Shown: piece by piece, positions 10,066 to 19,607 of the stretch
Numbering within the stretch: position 1 is the stretch's first letter
Layout: each line of letters begins with the position of its first letter
Source: Campylobacterota bacterium
GTDB lineage: Bacteria > Campylobacterota > Campylobacteria > Campylobacterales > Sulfurimonadaceae
Assembly (NCBI GenBank): GCA_040752835.1
Contig: JBFMGG010000003.1
Location: forward strand, 62,001-126,000
Length of the DNA stretch: 64,000 bases
Reading direction: 5' to 3'
Made by a program: the position numbers and the translations under genes
Notes under the pieces: generated by a model
The model's database searches: none
Seen by the model: only the letters and a program-made list of their open reading frames with translations
Told to the model about the DNA's origin: nothing

Positions 10066-10159
10066 TTAGTGGAGCCTTATACCCCGATGCTAAATCGGCG
10101 TGTAAGTGTGTATGAACGGAGGCATGCTACAATTCACCCCAAAAACGGGATATCACGCC

Positions 10160-10816
10160 ATGAAAAAGTTCAACCTCTTCAAAGAGATTATCATCGTCGA
10201 GCGCGCCGAACTGCTGCGTGCCGCTTCGTCCCAGAAAAAATTCGCGATTTCCCACCAGGGTGAAATCGTCTACGAACCGTTCCCGCCGACGCTGATTTCC
10301 GTTTTCGAAGGTTCGGTTCCTCCCCTCTCTCCTTTGAGTACCACGACGAACCGTCCGATCGGATCGATGCTGGGCGATGCTTACCGCATCGTCGAAGACG
10401 AAGACCGCGTCTTGATCAAAGCCGCCGGTGCGTGGCAGAACATCATCGGTTGGAACCGGTCTCGCGCATTGTATGACGACACGACAGGAGACGGCATCGA
10501 CCGTTTTTCGGACAAGGAGCTCGAAACGATCGGATGGCACGCAACCGAATTTTCGATCACCTATCGCGACATCGTCGAACATCTGGAGGCGGCGACCGAG
10601 GGGATCGTGCTGTGCATCGAGCAAGAAGACCCCTACCGCTTCAGCGGCCTCGGCTTCCCTTCCGATATCGTCCATACCCGACAGGCGGGTTTTGCGTATT
10701 GCGCGGAAACGATCGAGAACAAACTCCTCACGGATTCCGACTACGCCACCCTGAGCGACGACGAAGAAGAGGCGCTCGCGTATTTTAGAGCACGCGCAGG
10801 TAACGTTCCAGGATGA
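10160..10816 (+). CDS. Conserved-looking protein of unknown function
   Basis: I do not recognise this 218-residue protein. The ATG at 10160 (MKKFNLFKEI) was chosen over upstream in-frame starts because a TACAAT -10 box at 10128-10133 would place those upstream of the transcript. It has no signal peptide or membrane segment, is acidic, and has two aromatic-containing blocks (AGAWQNIIGWNRSRALYDD, and GFPSDIVHTRQAGFAYCAE). Codon use matches the neighbours. Its 3' end overlaps the convergent ruvX by 32 bases. It stands alone on the plus strand between two minus-strand operons. Confidence 0.75.
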   Translation: MKKFNLFKEIIIVERAELLRAASSQKKFAISHQGEIVYEPFPPTLISVFEGSVPPLSPLSTTTNRPIGSMLGDAYRIVEDEDRVLIKAAGAWQNIIGWNRSRALYDDTTGDGIDRFSDKELETIGWHATEFSITYRDIVEHLEAATEGIVLCIEQEDPYRFSGLGFPSDIVHTRQAGFAYCAETIENKLLTDSDYATLSDDEEEALAYFRARAGNVPG

Positions 10817-11180
10817 TTTTCGCCGCAAGCGAATCGACCCGCCCGTCGCGCTTGTAACGGATCTCTCCGCGCATCAGCGCTTCGGCTTCCTGCGAGCTGT
10901 TCGCCTCATCCTGATATGCGATTTCCCCTTTGAAATCGACCAGGTTCATAAAATGGGCGACCCGGCGGCGCATCTCGTCCTCGGTCGTACTCCCCATCGG
11001 AATACCGATCACCACCGTCTGCGCTTCGTATTCGTCGAGTACTTTTTTGACGTCGTTCGCCGCCTGATTGCGGTTGCGCCGTTCGACGGCGTTCAGGGGC
11101 GTTACGATGCCGTTTCCGTAACTGAGCGCCAGCCCGATCCGCTTGAGACCCAGATCGATCGCGATAACGGCTCCCATCAT
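10785..11180 (-). CDS. ruvX: YqgF/RuvX-family nuclease (putative pre-16S rRNA nuclease)
   Basis: YqgF proteins have an RNase H-like fold and process the 5' end of 16S rRNA or act as Holliday-junction resolvases. About 131 residues, normal length. Motifs: AIDLGLKRIGLAL at the start with the catalytic Asp, VVIGIP in the middle, and the C-terminal DSLAAKIILERYL with the second acidic residue. The ATG at 11180 overlaps the mnmE stop (ATGA). It is the last gene of the rpmH-to-ruvX run. Confidence 0.9.
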   Translation of the reverse strand: MMGAVIAIDLGLKRIGLALSYGNGIVTPLNAVERRNRNQAANDVKKVLDEYEAQTVVIGIPMGSTTEDEMRRRVAHFMNLVDFKGEIAYQDEANSSQEAEALMRGEIRYKRDGRVDSLAAKIILERYLRVL

Positions 11181-12520
11181 TTCCCCAGGCAAAACTGTCC
11201 GAACATCTTGTCGAACATCTCGTCAAGTTCGTATGGCCGGCTCAGCGAGGCAACGGAGCGGATCGCACGGTTGATGTGAAACGAAAAGAACTCCAGTTCC
11301 CCGTCCTGGAGCGGTTCGTGCGCGTCGTCGATGGCGCACAGCGCTTCGGAAACGGCGCTCACCTGCCGCTGCGAAATCAGCATCATCTCTTCGCTTTCGT
11401 TGTCGTGATCCATGTACGACGCAAGTGCGTCGGCCAAGGGATGCGTCTGTTCCCTGCAGCTCAGGCGGATCGGATCGTATTTCCCCAGCATCTCCCCCTC
11501 GAACCGTTCGGGCAGGTCCGCTTTGTTGAGGACGCAGATAAACGGTTTCTCCCCGCGGTAACGTTCGATCAGATCGATGATGGCACGGTCTTCGTCGTCG
11601 ATCGTCCGACTCGCATCGAACAAAGCGATGACGATGTCGGCGTTTTCGACCGCGGCGATGGAGCGTTCGATGCCGATCTTTTCGATTTCGTCGCTGGCGG
11701 AGCGGATCCCCGCCGTATCCACCAGACGGATCAGATGGGTACCGATGCGTACCTGCTCTTCGATCGTATCGCGCGTCGTCCCCGCAATGTCACTCACGAT
11801 CGCCCGCTCGTAATCGAGCAGCGCGTTAAGCAACGAACTTTTCCCGACGTTGGGTTTGCCGATAATCGCGACGCGGTACCCCTGCATCAGCCCGCTGCGA
11901 CGACGGCTTGCTTCGAGGGTGCGCGACAGTTCGCTTTTGATTCGGGAAAGTTTGAGTACGATCTGGTCGACGACGTCGGGGGGAAGATCCTCTTCGGCGT
12001 AATCGATCACGACCTCCGAATAGGCGAGAATTTCGAGGAGCGAATCGCGGATCGTTTCGACGTACCCGCGCAGCTCACCCTTCATCTGGCGGGCCAGAAT
12101 CCGCGCGGCGTCGTCGCTTTTCGCTTCGATCAGCGACGCGATCGCTTCGGCCTGTGTCAGGTCCAGCCGGCCGTTGAGAAACGCCCGCTTGCTGAATTCC
12201 CCCGGATCGGCGAGGCGCGCGCCCAAGGTCAGGACCGCGCGGAGGATCTTTTCGGCGACGATCAGCCCGCCGTGACACTGGAATTCGACGACGTCTTCCC
12301 CCGTAAAACTCTTGGGTCCCTGAAAATAGATGACAATCGTTTCATCGATCAGGCTTCCGTCCCTCTCGTAGAGTGACGCGAGGGTGGCATAACGGGGAGT
12401 GAGGGTTTGTCTGTGCGAGAGCGACAGGGCGATCGAAAGGGCCGCGTCGCCGCTGAGACGGATGATGGCGATCGAGCCGACGCCATGGGCGGTGGCGATC
12501 GCGGCGATGGTGGCGTTCAT
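11177..12520 (-). CDS. mnmE: tRNA modification GTPase MnmE
   Basis: With MnmG it makes the 5-carboxymethylaminomethyl group on wobble uridine. Start ATG at 12520 overlaps the jag stop (TGATG). About 447 residues. Order: N-terminal folate-binding domain (about 1-115), helical domain, inserted G domain (about 212-370) with P-loop GKPNVGKSSL, DTAGIR and NKAD, and the C-terminal CLGK, equivalent to the family's CxGK motif whose cysteine is needed for modification. Confidence 0.96.
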   Translation of the reverse strand: MNATIAAIATAHGVGSIAIIRLSGDAALSIALSLSHRQTLTPRYATLASLYERDGSLIDETIVIYFQGPKSFTGEDVVEFQCHGGLIVAEKILRAVLTLGARLADPGEFSKRAFLNGRLDLTQAEAIASLIEAKSDDAARILARQMKGELRGYVETIRDSLLEILAYSEVVIDYAEEDLPPDVVDQIVLKLSRIKSELSRTLEASRRRSGLMQGYRVAIIGKPNVGKSSLLNALLDYERAIVSDIAGTTRDTIEEQVRIGTHLIRLVDTAGIRSASDEIEKIGIERSIAAVENADIVIALFDASRTIDDEDRAIIDLIERYRGEKPFICVLNKADLPERFEGEMLGKYDPIRLSCREQTHPLADALASYMDHDNESEEMMLISQRQVSAVSEALCAIDDAHEPLQDGELEFFSFHINRAIRSVASLSRPYELDEMFDKMFGQFCLGK

Positions 12521-13293
12521 CAATACTCGTGGTAACTGTTGATGACGATGAATTTTCCGCCGTCGCGCGTCGAACGAATCGCCACGTACCGGTCGGGATA
12601 TCGCTCGCGAAGCTGTTTGAGGGCGATCTGCACCAGGACGCCGTCAAGCACCTTGGTCTGGGCGCGCCCGTCCCGTTCGATCGTTTCGCATATTCCCACG
12701 AGATAGCGGGAAATCGATTCTTCCTGATTTTTGAGGAATTCGGCGATTTCGAGACGCAGCTGCATTCCGTAGACGGCATTAATCCAGTTGAAGAGCATGT
12801 ACGAGAGGGCCTTGTAGCGGTACCCTTCTTTGCCGATCATGAGCGCCGCGTCGGGGCCGGTGAATTCGATGAGAAGGGTATTCTCGTCATACACGCTCAC
12901 CTGCACCTCGTCGATGTCGAAGCACACCCCCGCGAACAGTTCGTTAATCTGGGCTTTCACTTCGTCGGCGCATTCCTGCGCGCTCATGTCGGGGTAATAT
13001 TCGTCCCCTTCCTCGCCGTATTCGTCTTCATCGGCACCATAATACTCTTGCGTATCGGGTTCGTCGATTATGGGCTGTACTGGTTCATCAAGCAAAGAGG
13101 AAACGGGGGAAGCGGAAGAGGAGGAAGGCTGGGGAAGATTGGCAACGATGAGGGCCGATTTTTTAAACATCCCCAGTATCCCTTTCGAAGGGAAACGGAT
13201 GATCTCGACCTGCAAGGCGGTGACGGAGCATCCGAACTCCGAAGCCGCCTTGGCATAGGCTTCTTCGAGCGTCGGCGCTTCAATCTTTTTCAT
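12520..13293 (-). CDS. jag: Jag/KhpB-like RNA-binding protein
   Basis: RNA-binding protein usually encoded with yidC; the family binds many small RNAs and messages. The ATG at 13293 (MKKIEAPTLEEAYAKA) starts the typical Jag-N domain and lies 14 bases inside the end of yidC. The 257-residue protein has an acidic tyrosine-rich linker (about 70-115), a KH domain with the loop MIGKEGYRYKAL (about 150-165), and an R3H-like C-terminus. Position yidC-jag-mnmE is the conserved Campylobacterota order. Confidence 0.88.
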   Translation of the reverse strand: MKKIEAPTLEEAYAKAASEFGCSVTALQVEIIRFPSKGILGMFKKSALIVANLPQPSSSSASPVSSLLDEPVQPIIDEPDTQEYYGADEDEYGEEGDEYYPDMSAQECADEVKAQINELFAGVCFDIDEVQVSVYDENTLLIEFTGPDAALMIGKEGYRYKALSYMLFNWINAVYGMQLRLEIAEFLKNQEESISRYLVGICETIERDGRAQTKVLDGVLVQIALKQLRERYPDRYVAIRSTRDGGKFIVINSYHEY

Positions 13294-14890
13294 GATGCTT
13301 TTCCGCAAGATGGGCTTCGTGACGGGCCGCGCGGGCCGCCTCGAACTGTTTGTTCACCAAATACTGCTGCGCGATCGAGAAGATATTGTTCACGAACCAG
13401 TACAGTACGAGCCCCGCAGGGAATGTAAAGAAGAAGAACGTGAAAATGATCGGCAGGAATTTGAAAATTTTCTCCTGCAGCGGATCGGTAAAGTTACTCG
13501 GCGTAATTTTTTGCTGATAATACATCGTCGCACCCATCAGGATCGGGAGGATGAAGTAAGGGTCCATGCGGGAGAGGTCGGTGACCCACAGCATCCACGG
13601 TGCACCCTGCAATTCGACGGCATTGAGAAGCACGCGGTAGATCGCGAAGAAGACCGGGATCTGGAGCAGAAGCGGCAGACATCCGCCCAGCGGGTTGGCG
13701 CCGTGCTTTTTATACATCTCCATGACCGCGGCGTTCATGCGCGCGGGATCGCCTTTGTATTTTTCCTGGACTTCTTTGATCTTCGGAGCGATCTCCTTGA
13801 TCTTCTGCATCGACACCATCCCTTTGTGGGTGAGCGGATAGAGGAAGATACGGATGATAATGGTGAGCGCGATGATCGCCCATCCCCAGTTGCCGAAAAT
13901 GCCGTGGAGCCACATCAGGACTTTGAAAATCGGGGTGGCAACGAACGTGAACCATCCGAATTCGATCGCGTTGACCAGTACGGGATCGATTGAGTGGAGC
14001 GTTTTGTATTCTTTGGGGCCGATGTATCCGTTAAACGCGAAATTCGGCGTCCCTTCCAGATAGGTGACGGGGTTGTTGCTCGCGTCGCGTTCCACCGTGA
14101 CCTGGGTCGATTTGTCAAATCCGTACATGATCGACGCATAATACTGGTCAAACGACGAAGCAAGGTGAACGTCACTGAAAATCGAGCGACCTTCGACGTC
14201 GCCGTCTTCGAAAATCGTCGTCAGGCTGTCACCCGAGTAGACCATACTTCCTACGACCGTCATGATCTGTTCGATGATCTGCGGGTGCTGTCCCAGATAG
14301 ACGAAATAGCGTTTTTCGTTCGAAAGGGCGATTTTCGCATCGTAGTGTCCGTCACTGTAAAACGTCAGTGTTTTGGTGAGTGTCACTCCCGGCAGCGCCT
14401 GCGTCAGGACTACCGTGGATTTGCCGTTCTCGCCGAGCGTCATGCTGTTGACGCTGGCCGTATAGGGAGTTTTGGATGCGGCATCGTTGAGCGCTTCGTC
14501 GGCAAAACGGACGTAGAGGGGTTTGGCACCGCTTGCGGAGACGAGCTCGGCAAGCTTGCCGTCTTTGCCGTTGTGTTTCGCGTTGCTCAGGACAACCGAC
14601 GAAATACGGCCGAGCGTATCGATTTTCAGCGTGAACTCTTTGGCTGAAACGGTGGTGAGCGTATCGGTGGTCGTCATCGATACCGGCACCGCGGACGAAG
14701 CGTTCGCCTCCGTCGCGGTTGTTGTTACCGGATTCTGGGCCTCAGCCGCACGGACGACCGGTTTCTCGGTCGTGTTTTGCTCGCTGTTGGGGGTTTCGGG
14801 CGGGAATACGGTCGTATATCCGATAAAAAACAAAAACGATAGTGCAACGGCAACGAGGAGCCGCTGGTTCGGGGTAAACTTTTCTAGCAC
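13280..14890 (-). CDS. yidC: Membrane protein insertase YidC
   Basis: Inserts and folds inner-membrane proteins, alone or with SecYEG. 536 residues: N-terminal helix (RLLVAVALSFLFFIGYTTVF), the large periplasmic P1 domain (about 60-320), then five C-terminal helices including the conserved LYPLTHKG and GCLPLLLQIPVFFAIYRVL segments. The C-terminus is positively charged, as in proteins that contact the ribosome. It overlaps yidD upstream by 7 bases and jag downstream. Confidence 0.97.
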   Translation of the reverse strand: MLEKFTPNQRLLVAVALSFLFFIGYTTVFPPETPNSEQNTTEKPVVRAAEAQNPVTTTATEANASSAVPVSMTTTDTLTTVSAKEFTLKIDTLGRISSVVLSNAKHNGKDGKLAELVSASGAKPLYVRFADEALNDAASKTPYTASVNSMTLGENGKSTVVLTQALPGVTLTKTLTFYSDGHYDAKIALSNEKRYFVYLGQHPQIIEQIMTVVGSMVYSGDSLTTIFEDGDVEGRSIFSDVHLASSFDQYYASIMYGFDKSTQVTVERDASNNPVTYLEGTPNFAFNGYIGPKEYKTLHSIDPVLVNAIEFGWFTFVATPIFKVLMWLHGIFGNWGWAIIALTIIIRIFLYPLTHKGMVSMQKIKEIAPKIKEVQEKYKGDPARMNAAVMEMYKKHGANPLGGCLPLLLQIPVFFAIYRVLLNAVELQGAPWMLWVTDLSRMDPYFILPILMGATMYYQQKITPSNFTDPLQEKIFKFLPIIFTFFFFTFPAGLVLYWFVNNIFSIAQQYLVNKQFEAARAARHEAHLAEKHHEKD

Positions 14891-15219
14891 TGGGACCCTT
14901 TAAACTTAAAATTTTTGATCAGAAAATAATTCTGTTGATATGGAACAAACCAGTATTTTATCGTATTTACGGAAAGTTCTGCAGGCTTCATCGCCGGTTT
15001 GGCAATCGTCGGGTAGTCGATACCGCCACGAAAAAGTTGATTGCATCGAAGAATACGCAAAAATGTTGAACCGAAAGCGCGGGGGAGAGTGTTGCACTCG
15101 AACTGCCACAGGGCGTATTCCGAGCATGAAGGATAATGGCGACACGAACCTCGCGTCACCAGGGAGAAAGAGTGCCGGTAGAGCCAAAGGAGTTTAAGAA
15201 AGAACTTTCTTATTATCAT
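14884..15219 (-). CDS. yidD: Membrane protein insertion efficiency factor YidD
   Basis: Small amphipathic protein assisting YidC. The ATG at 15219 (MIIRKFFLKLLWLYR) lies inside the 3' end of rnpA and gives 111 residues. The family signature is present: RGSCRHYPSCSEYALW with its three clustered cysteines, then a second half RILRCNQLFRGGIDYP. The C-terminus is longer than in E. coli (85 residues), as usual in Campylobacterota. Confidence 0.93.
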   Translation of the reverse strand: MIIRKFFLKLLWLYRHSFSLVTRGSCRHYPSCSEYALWQFECNTLPRAFGSTFLRILRCNQLFRGGIDYPTIAKPAMKPAELSVNTIKYWFVPYQQNYFLIKNFKFKGSQC

Positions 15220-15538
15220 CTGTCCCACACAAAGCACCCGTCCGTTTCAAAACATATTTGCAGTCGCGCCGCACGTTTTCAAAAGGGTTTTCGAACAAAG
15301 GCCCTTTGGCGACGAAGACGTACCATCCGTCCTGCGCATCGGCCGAAAACTCGGCAAAAAGAGCGCGCAAGCGCCTTTTACACCGGTTTCTCACCACTGC
15401 GTTTCCGACTTTTTTACTTGCGGTATACCCGACTTTCTTTTCTCCCGCAATCGGGAGATAAAACAGCGCCATCGAGGTGCTGTGCGCACCTTTTCCGCGC
15501 TGATAGACTCGCTGAAACTCGCTGTGGAGTTTGAGCAT
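15194..15538 (-). CDS. rnpA: Ribonuclease P protein component
   Basis: Protein subunit of RNase P for tRNA 5' maturation. 114 residues with the signature ASKKVGNAVVRNRCKRRLR (about 41-59), where the RNR motif contacts the P RNA, and an N-terminal F..VY..G hydrophobic patch. It starts 11 bases after the rpmH stop and overlaps yidD by 26 bases. A slightly longer N-terminus cannot be excluded, because no stop interrupts the frame immediately upstream. Confidence 0.94.
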   Translation of the reverse strand: MLKLHSEFQRVYQRGKGAHSTSMALFYLPIAGEKKVGYTASKKVGNAVVRNRCKRRLRALFAEFSADAQDGWYVFVAKGPLFENPFENVRRDCKYVLKRTGALCGTDDNKKVLS

Positions 15539-15549
15539 CGAAAAGCCGT

Positions 15550-15684
15550 TTACACAGCCAATCGTTTTCTACCTTTGGCACGACGAGCGTTCAATACGCG
15601 GCGGCCGTTTTTTGTCGCCATACGGGCACGGAAACCGTGTGTGCGTTTACGTGGCGTATTATGCGGTTGGTATGTTCTTTTCAT
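15550..15684 (-). CDS. rpmH: 50S ribosomal protein L34
   Basis: 44-residue ribosomal protein, universally recognisable: [19 protein letters not shown] at the start, then [10 protein letters not shown] and RRAKGRKRL near the end. It is first in the rpmH-rnpA-yidD-yidC-jag-mnmE-ruvX run. The ATG has an AAAGGGA ribosome binding site, and a TATTAT -10 box lies at 15716-15721 on the minus strand. No dnaA gene or cluster of DnaA boxes is seen next to it, so there is no sign of oriC here. Confidence 0.97.
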   Translation of the reverse strand: MKRTYQPHNTPRKRTHGFRARMATKNGRRVLNARRAKGRKRLAV

Positions 15685-15779
15685 AACCATTCCCTTTAGA
15701 AATTTTTAGCACGCAATAATAGGGCAATCTTACTTAAAGATCGATTAAGTTTCACAAAAGCTTCTTTAAACGGGGGCAA

Positions 15780-16133
15780 CTACGGTTTCAAAAATTCCCG
15801 CAGCGTCGGCATCACCGACTGCCCTTTGGGTGCCATATCCAGTTCTACTTTTGTTTTCAGCTTCATGTGGCAGTCGCGGCACTCGCGGATCACCGCGTGT
15901 TCCGCGACCCGTACCCCTTCGATTTTTGCCATAGGATGGCAGGCGAAACAGTCGCTCCCGCATTCGGCCATTTTGGAAGGATTGGCGCTGTGACATTGGA
16001 TACAGGTCGTCATCGGTTTATGGCGATGGTCGCTGTCGATGTTTTTTAAAAGGGCGGGATGACACGTCATGCAATCCCCCGTACATCCCCACAACGGCAA
16101 CAATAACGAAATCAGCAGTGCGATCGTCTTCAT
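15780..16133 (-). CDS. Small tetrahaem cytochrome c, exported
   Basis: 117-residue precursor with a hydrophobic signal (residues 2-16) and four CXXCH motifs: C21-H25, C44-H48, C62-H66 and C85-H89. Cys17 in LPLWGC could be a lipobox cysteine, although the Trp at -2 is unusual. Spacing of the haems resembles small periplasmic multihaem carriers of the NapC/NrfH-partner or c3-like type, but I cannot assign a donor or acceptor. The ATG at 16133 is preceded by TACCAT seven bases upstream, so the message may be leaderless. It has no obvious operon partner. Confidence 0.85.
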   Translation of the reverse strand: MKTIALLISLLLPLWGCTGDCMTCHPALLKNIDSDHRHKPMTTCIQCHSANPSKMAECGSDCFACHPMAKIEGVRVAEHAVIRECRDCHMKLKTKVELDMAPKGQSVMPTLREFLKP

Positions 16134-16180
16134 AAGCGATATGGTAGCTCTTTTTTCCCGGCCCCGCAAGGGGCGGAAAA

Positions 16181-18757
16181 TCAGGCCACGCTCACCTTCA
16201 TCTCGTCTCCCTCGGCGTCAAAAGTGACCGACGATCCCTCGTCGACCTCCCCGCCGAGGATCAGGTCGGCCAGACGGTCTTCGACGATTTCGTACAAAGC
16301 CCGTTTGAGCGGGCGCGCTCCGTAGACGGGATCGAATCCCGCTTCGGCGATATGGCGCTTGGCCGCGTCGGTCAGGGTGAGGGTGATCTGCCGCTCCTCG
16401 ACTTTGGCAGCGATCTCGCCGAAGAAGAGATCGACGATCGAGAGGATCTGCGCTTCACCCAGCGGGTTGAAGACGACGACGTCATCGAGACGGTTCAAAA
16501 ATTCGGGTTTGAAATGGCGTTTGAGCTCATCGAGCACCAGCCCTTCCAGCTTCTCGTCCCCGTGATGCGCCATGATCTTGTCGCTGGCGATGTTCGAAGT
16601 GAGAATGATGATCGTGTTGCTGAAATCGACCACGACCCCCTTGTTGTCCGTCAGACGTCCGTCATCAAGCACCTGAAGCAGAACGTTGAAAACGTCGGGA
16701 TGCGCTTTTTCGACCTCGTCGAACAAGATGACGCTGTAAGGTTTGCGGCGGACCGCTTCGGTGAGCTGTCCCCCCTCCTCGAATCCGACGTATCCCGGAG
16801 GCGCACCGACGAGGCGCGACACGGCATGTTTTTCCATGTATTCGGACATGTCGATGCGGATCATCGCTTCGGAACTGTCGAAGAGAAACTTCGCCAGCGT
16901 TTTGGCCGTCTGCGTTTTCCCGACCCCGGTAGGGCCCAGGAAAAGGAACGATCCGATCGGACGGCTTTTGTCGGAGAGCCCCGCTTTGTTCCGCTTGATC
17001 GCGCGGGCCACGGCATGGGTGGCGCGTTCCTGCCCGACCACCTCGCGGTTGAGCTCGTCCTCGATGTGGAGTATCTTCTCTTTTTCGCTCTGCAGCATTT
17101 TGGTGACCGGTATCTTCGTCCAGCGGCTTACGACGCCCGCGATGGAAGCTTCGTCGACGCTGTTTTTGAGGAGCGTTCCGGCACGCTGCATCTCTTTCCA
17201 GCGTTCCTGGAGCGCTTTTTCCTCTTCAAAGAGTTTGGGGATCTGGCCGTATTCGATCTCGGCGGCCTTGTTGAAATCGGCGGATTGTTTGGCACTCTCC
17301 GCTTCACGCCGTTTCGACTCGATCTGCCCCTTGATGCCCGAAATCTTTTCGAACACCTCTTTTTCATGGGCGAACTGCGCTTCGAGGTTGCGGCGCTCCT
17401 CACTCACGTCGGCGAGCTCTTTTTCGATCTCTTCGAGCCGCTTGGTATTGGCCGCGGACTCTTCCATTTTGAGCGCCTCTTTTTCCACCTGCAGCCGGGT
17501 CTGCTGACGCTTCACGCTTGCAAGGGCGTTGGGCTCGGATTCAATCTGCATCTTCAGCTCCGCCGCCGCTTCGTCGATCAGGTCGATCGCCTTGTCGGGA
17601 AGGAAACGGTCGTTGATGTAGCGCTCCGAGAGCTTTGCCGCCGCCACGAGGGCCGAATCGGTGATCGTGACGGTATGGTGCGCTTCGAGGCGTTCTTTGA
17701 GCCCGCGCAGAATCTGAAGCGACTGGTTAACGCTGGGTTCCTCGACATGAACCGGCTGGAAGCGGCGCTGGAGCGCGGCGTCTTTTTCGAAATACTTGCG
17801 GTATTCTTTGAGCGTCGTCGCCCCGATGGTATGCAATTCCCCGCGGGCCAGTGCCGGTTTGAGGATGTTGGCCGCATCCATCGACCCCTCGCTCGCCCCT
17901 GCTCCTACAATCGTGTGGATTTCGTCGATGAAGAGGATGACGTTGGCGGACTTTTTGACTTCGTCCACTACCGCTTTGAGCCGGTCTTCGAATTCCCCGC
18001 GGTATTTCGCCCCCGCGATGAGCGCACTCATGTCCAGCGCGATGACCCGCTTGTTCTGTAAGGAAAGCGGCACCTCTTTGTTAACGATGCGCTGGGCCAG
18101 CCCCTCGACGAGCGCCGTTTTACCGACTCCCGGTTCCCCCAGCAAAATGGGATTGTTTTTCGTCTTGCGGATAAGGATCTGCATCATCCGAGAAATCTCC
18201 TCGTCACGTCCGATGACGGGAGAGAGCTTCCCTTCGACCGCTTCTTTGGTGAGATCGATACCGTATTTGGAAAGCGATTCAAGCGTCTCATCGGCCGTTT
18301 GGGATTCGATCTTCTGTCCGGCGCGGGAGGCTTCGAACGTTTTGGCCAATTCGCGCAAATCGACGTATTTGCCCAGAATCTCTTTGAACGGGTCGTTTTG
18401 GAGATTCGCGACGACATACGTATCGATGGCAAGGAAGCTGTCTCCGTTTTTGGCCATCTCCCCCGCACTCACTTCGAGCGAATGGGCGAAATTGCGTGAA
18501 AGGCGGATGTTTTCCTTGCTGACGTGCGACGCCGAAGGAAGTTTGGCCGCCGCGCTTTTGACGTCGAGTTCGATCGCCGTTTTGTCGATGCTCATTTTGT
18601 TGAACATCTGGTTGAGGGGGGAGTTGCTGTTGGCCAGCAGCGCCCAGAGAAAATGGATCGGTTCGACTTCGCTGTTTTTATTATGAAGTGCCAGGGAGAT
18701 CGACGATTCGATCATCTCGGTCATTTGGTGGGTCAGTTTTTCAAAAATATTCTGCAT
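16181..18757 (-). CDS. clpB: ATP-dependent disaggregase ClpB
   Basis: Hsp100 disaggregase that works with DnaK to rescue aggregated protein. The ATG at 18757 ([15 protein letters not shown]) gives 858 residues, the usual length. It has the N domain, the first AAA+ module with Walker [15 protein letters not shown] (about residue 190), the long coiled-coil M domain (about 395-520), and the second AAA+ module with [14 protein letters not shown] (about residue 590). The promoter is a near-consensus sigma-70 site overlapped by a HAIR-like element, pointing to HspR control. Confidence 0.97.
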   Translation of the reverse strand: MQNIFEKLTHQMTEMIESSISLALHNKNSEVEPIHFLWALLANSNSPLNQMFNKMSIDKTAIELDVKSAAAKLPSASHVSKENIRLSRNFAHSLEVSAGEMAKNGDSFLAIDTYVVANLQNDPFKEILGKYVDLRELAKTFEASRAGQKIESQTADETLESLSKYGIDLTKEAVEGKLSPVIGRDEEISRMMQILIRKTKNNPILLGEPGVGKTALVEGLAQRIVNKEVPLSLQNKRVIALDMSALIAGAKYRGEFEDRLKAVVDEVKKSANVILFIDEIHTIVGAGASEGSMDAANILKPALARGELHTIGATTLKEYRKYFEKDAALQRRFQPVHVEEPSVNQSLQILRGLKERLEAHHTVTITDSALVAAAKLSERYINDRFLPDKAIDLIDEAAAELKMQIESEPNALASVKRQQTRLQVEKEALKMEESAANTKRLEEIEKELADVSEERRNLEAQFAHEKEVFEKISGIKGQIESKRREAESAKQSADFNKAAEIEYGQIPKLFEEEKALQERWKEMQRAGTLLKNSVDEASIAGVVSRWTKIPVTKMLQSEKEKILHIEDELNREVVGQERATHAVARAIKRNKAGLSDKSRPIGSFLFLGPTGVGKTQTAKTLAKFLFDSSEAMIRIDMSEYMEKHAVSRLVGAPPGYVGFEEGGQLTEAVRRKPYSVILFDEVEKAHPDVFNVLLQVLDDGRLTDNKGVVVDFSNTIIILTSNIASDKIMAHHGDEKLEGLVLDELKRHFKPEFLNRLDDVVVFNPLGEAQILSIVDLFFGEIAAKVEERQITLTLTDAAKRHIAEAGFDPVYGARPLKRALYEIVEDRLADLILGGEVDEGSSVTFDAEGDEMKVSVA

Positions 18758-18785
18758 CGTAAAATCCTTTAGTTGAGTTACACGA

Positions 18786-18816
18786 ATTATAATACTTTGA
18801 GTCACTTCATGTCAAG
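18786..18816 (-). promoter_or_regulatory. clpB promoter overlapped by HAIR-like (HspR) operator
   Basis: On the minus strand TTGACA (18815-18810) and TATAAT (18791-18786) are 18 bases apart, a near-perfect sigma-70 promoter. The same region reads CTTGACA-N7-ACTCAAA (18816-18796), matching 11 of 14 bases of the HAIR operator CTTGAGT-N7-ACTCAAG bound by HspR. HspR bound here would cover the -35 box and spacer. HspR control of clpB is established in Campylobacter and Helicobacter; the hspR gene is not in this window. Confidence 0.72.
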
Positions 18817-18835
18817 TGTATTGCAAAAAGCGAAC

Positions 18836-19534
18836 TTAGACGATCAACGCCGACACCAATCCGATCGCCCCGCCGAAAACGCCGCCCCATACCACAAGCC
18901 ATCCGAGGTGTTCCTTGATCAGGGTGTGGAGCATCTCTTTGACCATAGCGGGGGTCAATTCAGCCAGGCGCGATTCGACGATCTGTTCGATCGATTTCGC
19001 CAGATCGGGACTCCCCTGATGGAGGTGGGTATTGAGGGCCCTTAAAAACGACTCGCTCTGGGAAATCTCGATCGTCGATGCCTTGATCCGTTTGACGAAA
19101 GGCTCTTTGAGCTTTTCAACGACGACGTCGCCCCCGAACATCCCCAGCATCGCGCCGATCGGGGAGTCCATGACGCTGCGCACGAGCGCGTGGTATGCCG
19201 GGGTGAAATCGGTCGCTTCGATGATCGGGGTGAGATCGACGCTCCGTTCGTTCGCGCGTACGAACGATTCGATCTTGTCGGGGGTGAAGAACTGCTCCAT
19301 CACCAGATTTTTGATCGCCGTTCTGATCGATTCGAAACGATCCAGAATAATTCCCGACCCGTAGAGGTAGGGAACCTTTTCAAAAAGCATGTGAATCGCC
19401 AGCTGGTTCGTCAGTGCACCCGAGAGGGCAAAAAGGCCCGCCATGCGCACCGCTTCGGCGGCCGTCCCCTCAAACCAATAGGAAGCTCCGGTCACTCCCA
19501 GGGCTGCGGCGTTAGTCAACCATCCTTTATCCAT
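18836..19534 (-). CDS. DUF445 family membrane protein
   Basis: 232-residue protein with a hydrophobic N-terminal region and the DUF445 signature near the start: GALTNQLAIHMLFEKVPYLYGSG. The C-terminus is a second hydrophobic helix (GWLVVWGGVFGGAIGLVSALIV). The centre is helical and amphipathic, with repeated KL/VK elements. Function is unknown; family members are inner-membrane proteins. It has an AAGGAG ribosome binding site and a TATAAT box about 28 bases upstream, so it is transcribed apart from clpB, divergent from the gene at 19608. Confidence 0.83.
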   Translation of the reverse strand: MDKGWLTNAAALGVTGASYWFEGTAAEAVRMAGLFALSGALTNQLAIHMLFEKVPYLYGSGIILDRFESIRTAIKNLVMEQFFTPDKIESFVRANERSVDLTPIIEATDFTPAYHALVRSVMDSPIGAMLGMFGGDVVVEKLKEPFVKRIKASTIEISQSESFLRALNTHLHQGSPDLAKSIEQIVESRLAELTPAMVKEMLHTLIKEHLGWLVVWGGVFGGAIGLVSALIV

Positions 19535-19607
19535 GAACGCAACTCCTTGTATTAATCCGATAATTATACAAAAATAGCTAAAGTTCGGTAAAAAGAGAGT
19601 ATTCCGA

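Noticed and set aside
15550-15780. Chromosomal origin next to rpmH-rnpA
   Set aside because: The gap before rpmH is only 95 bases, and I found no cluster of DnaA boxes or AT-rich unwinding element; dnaA is not adjacent.
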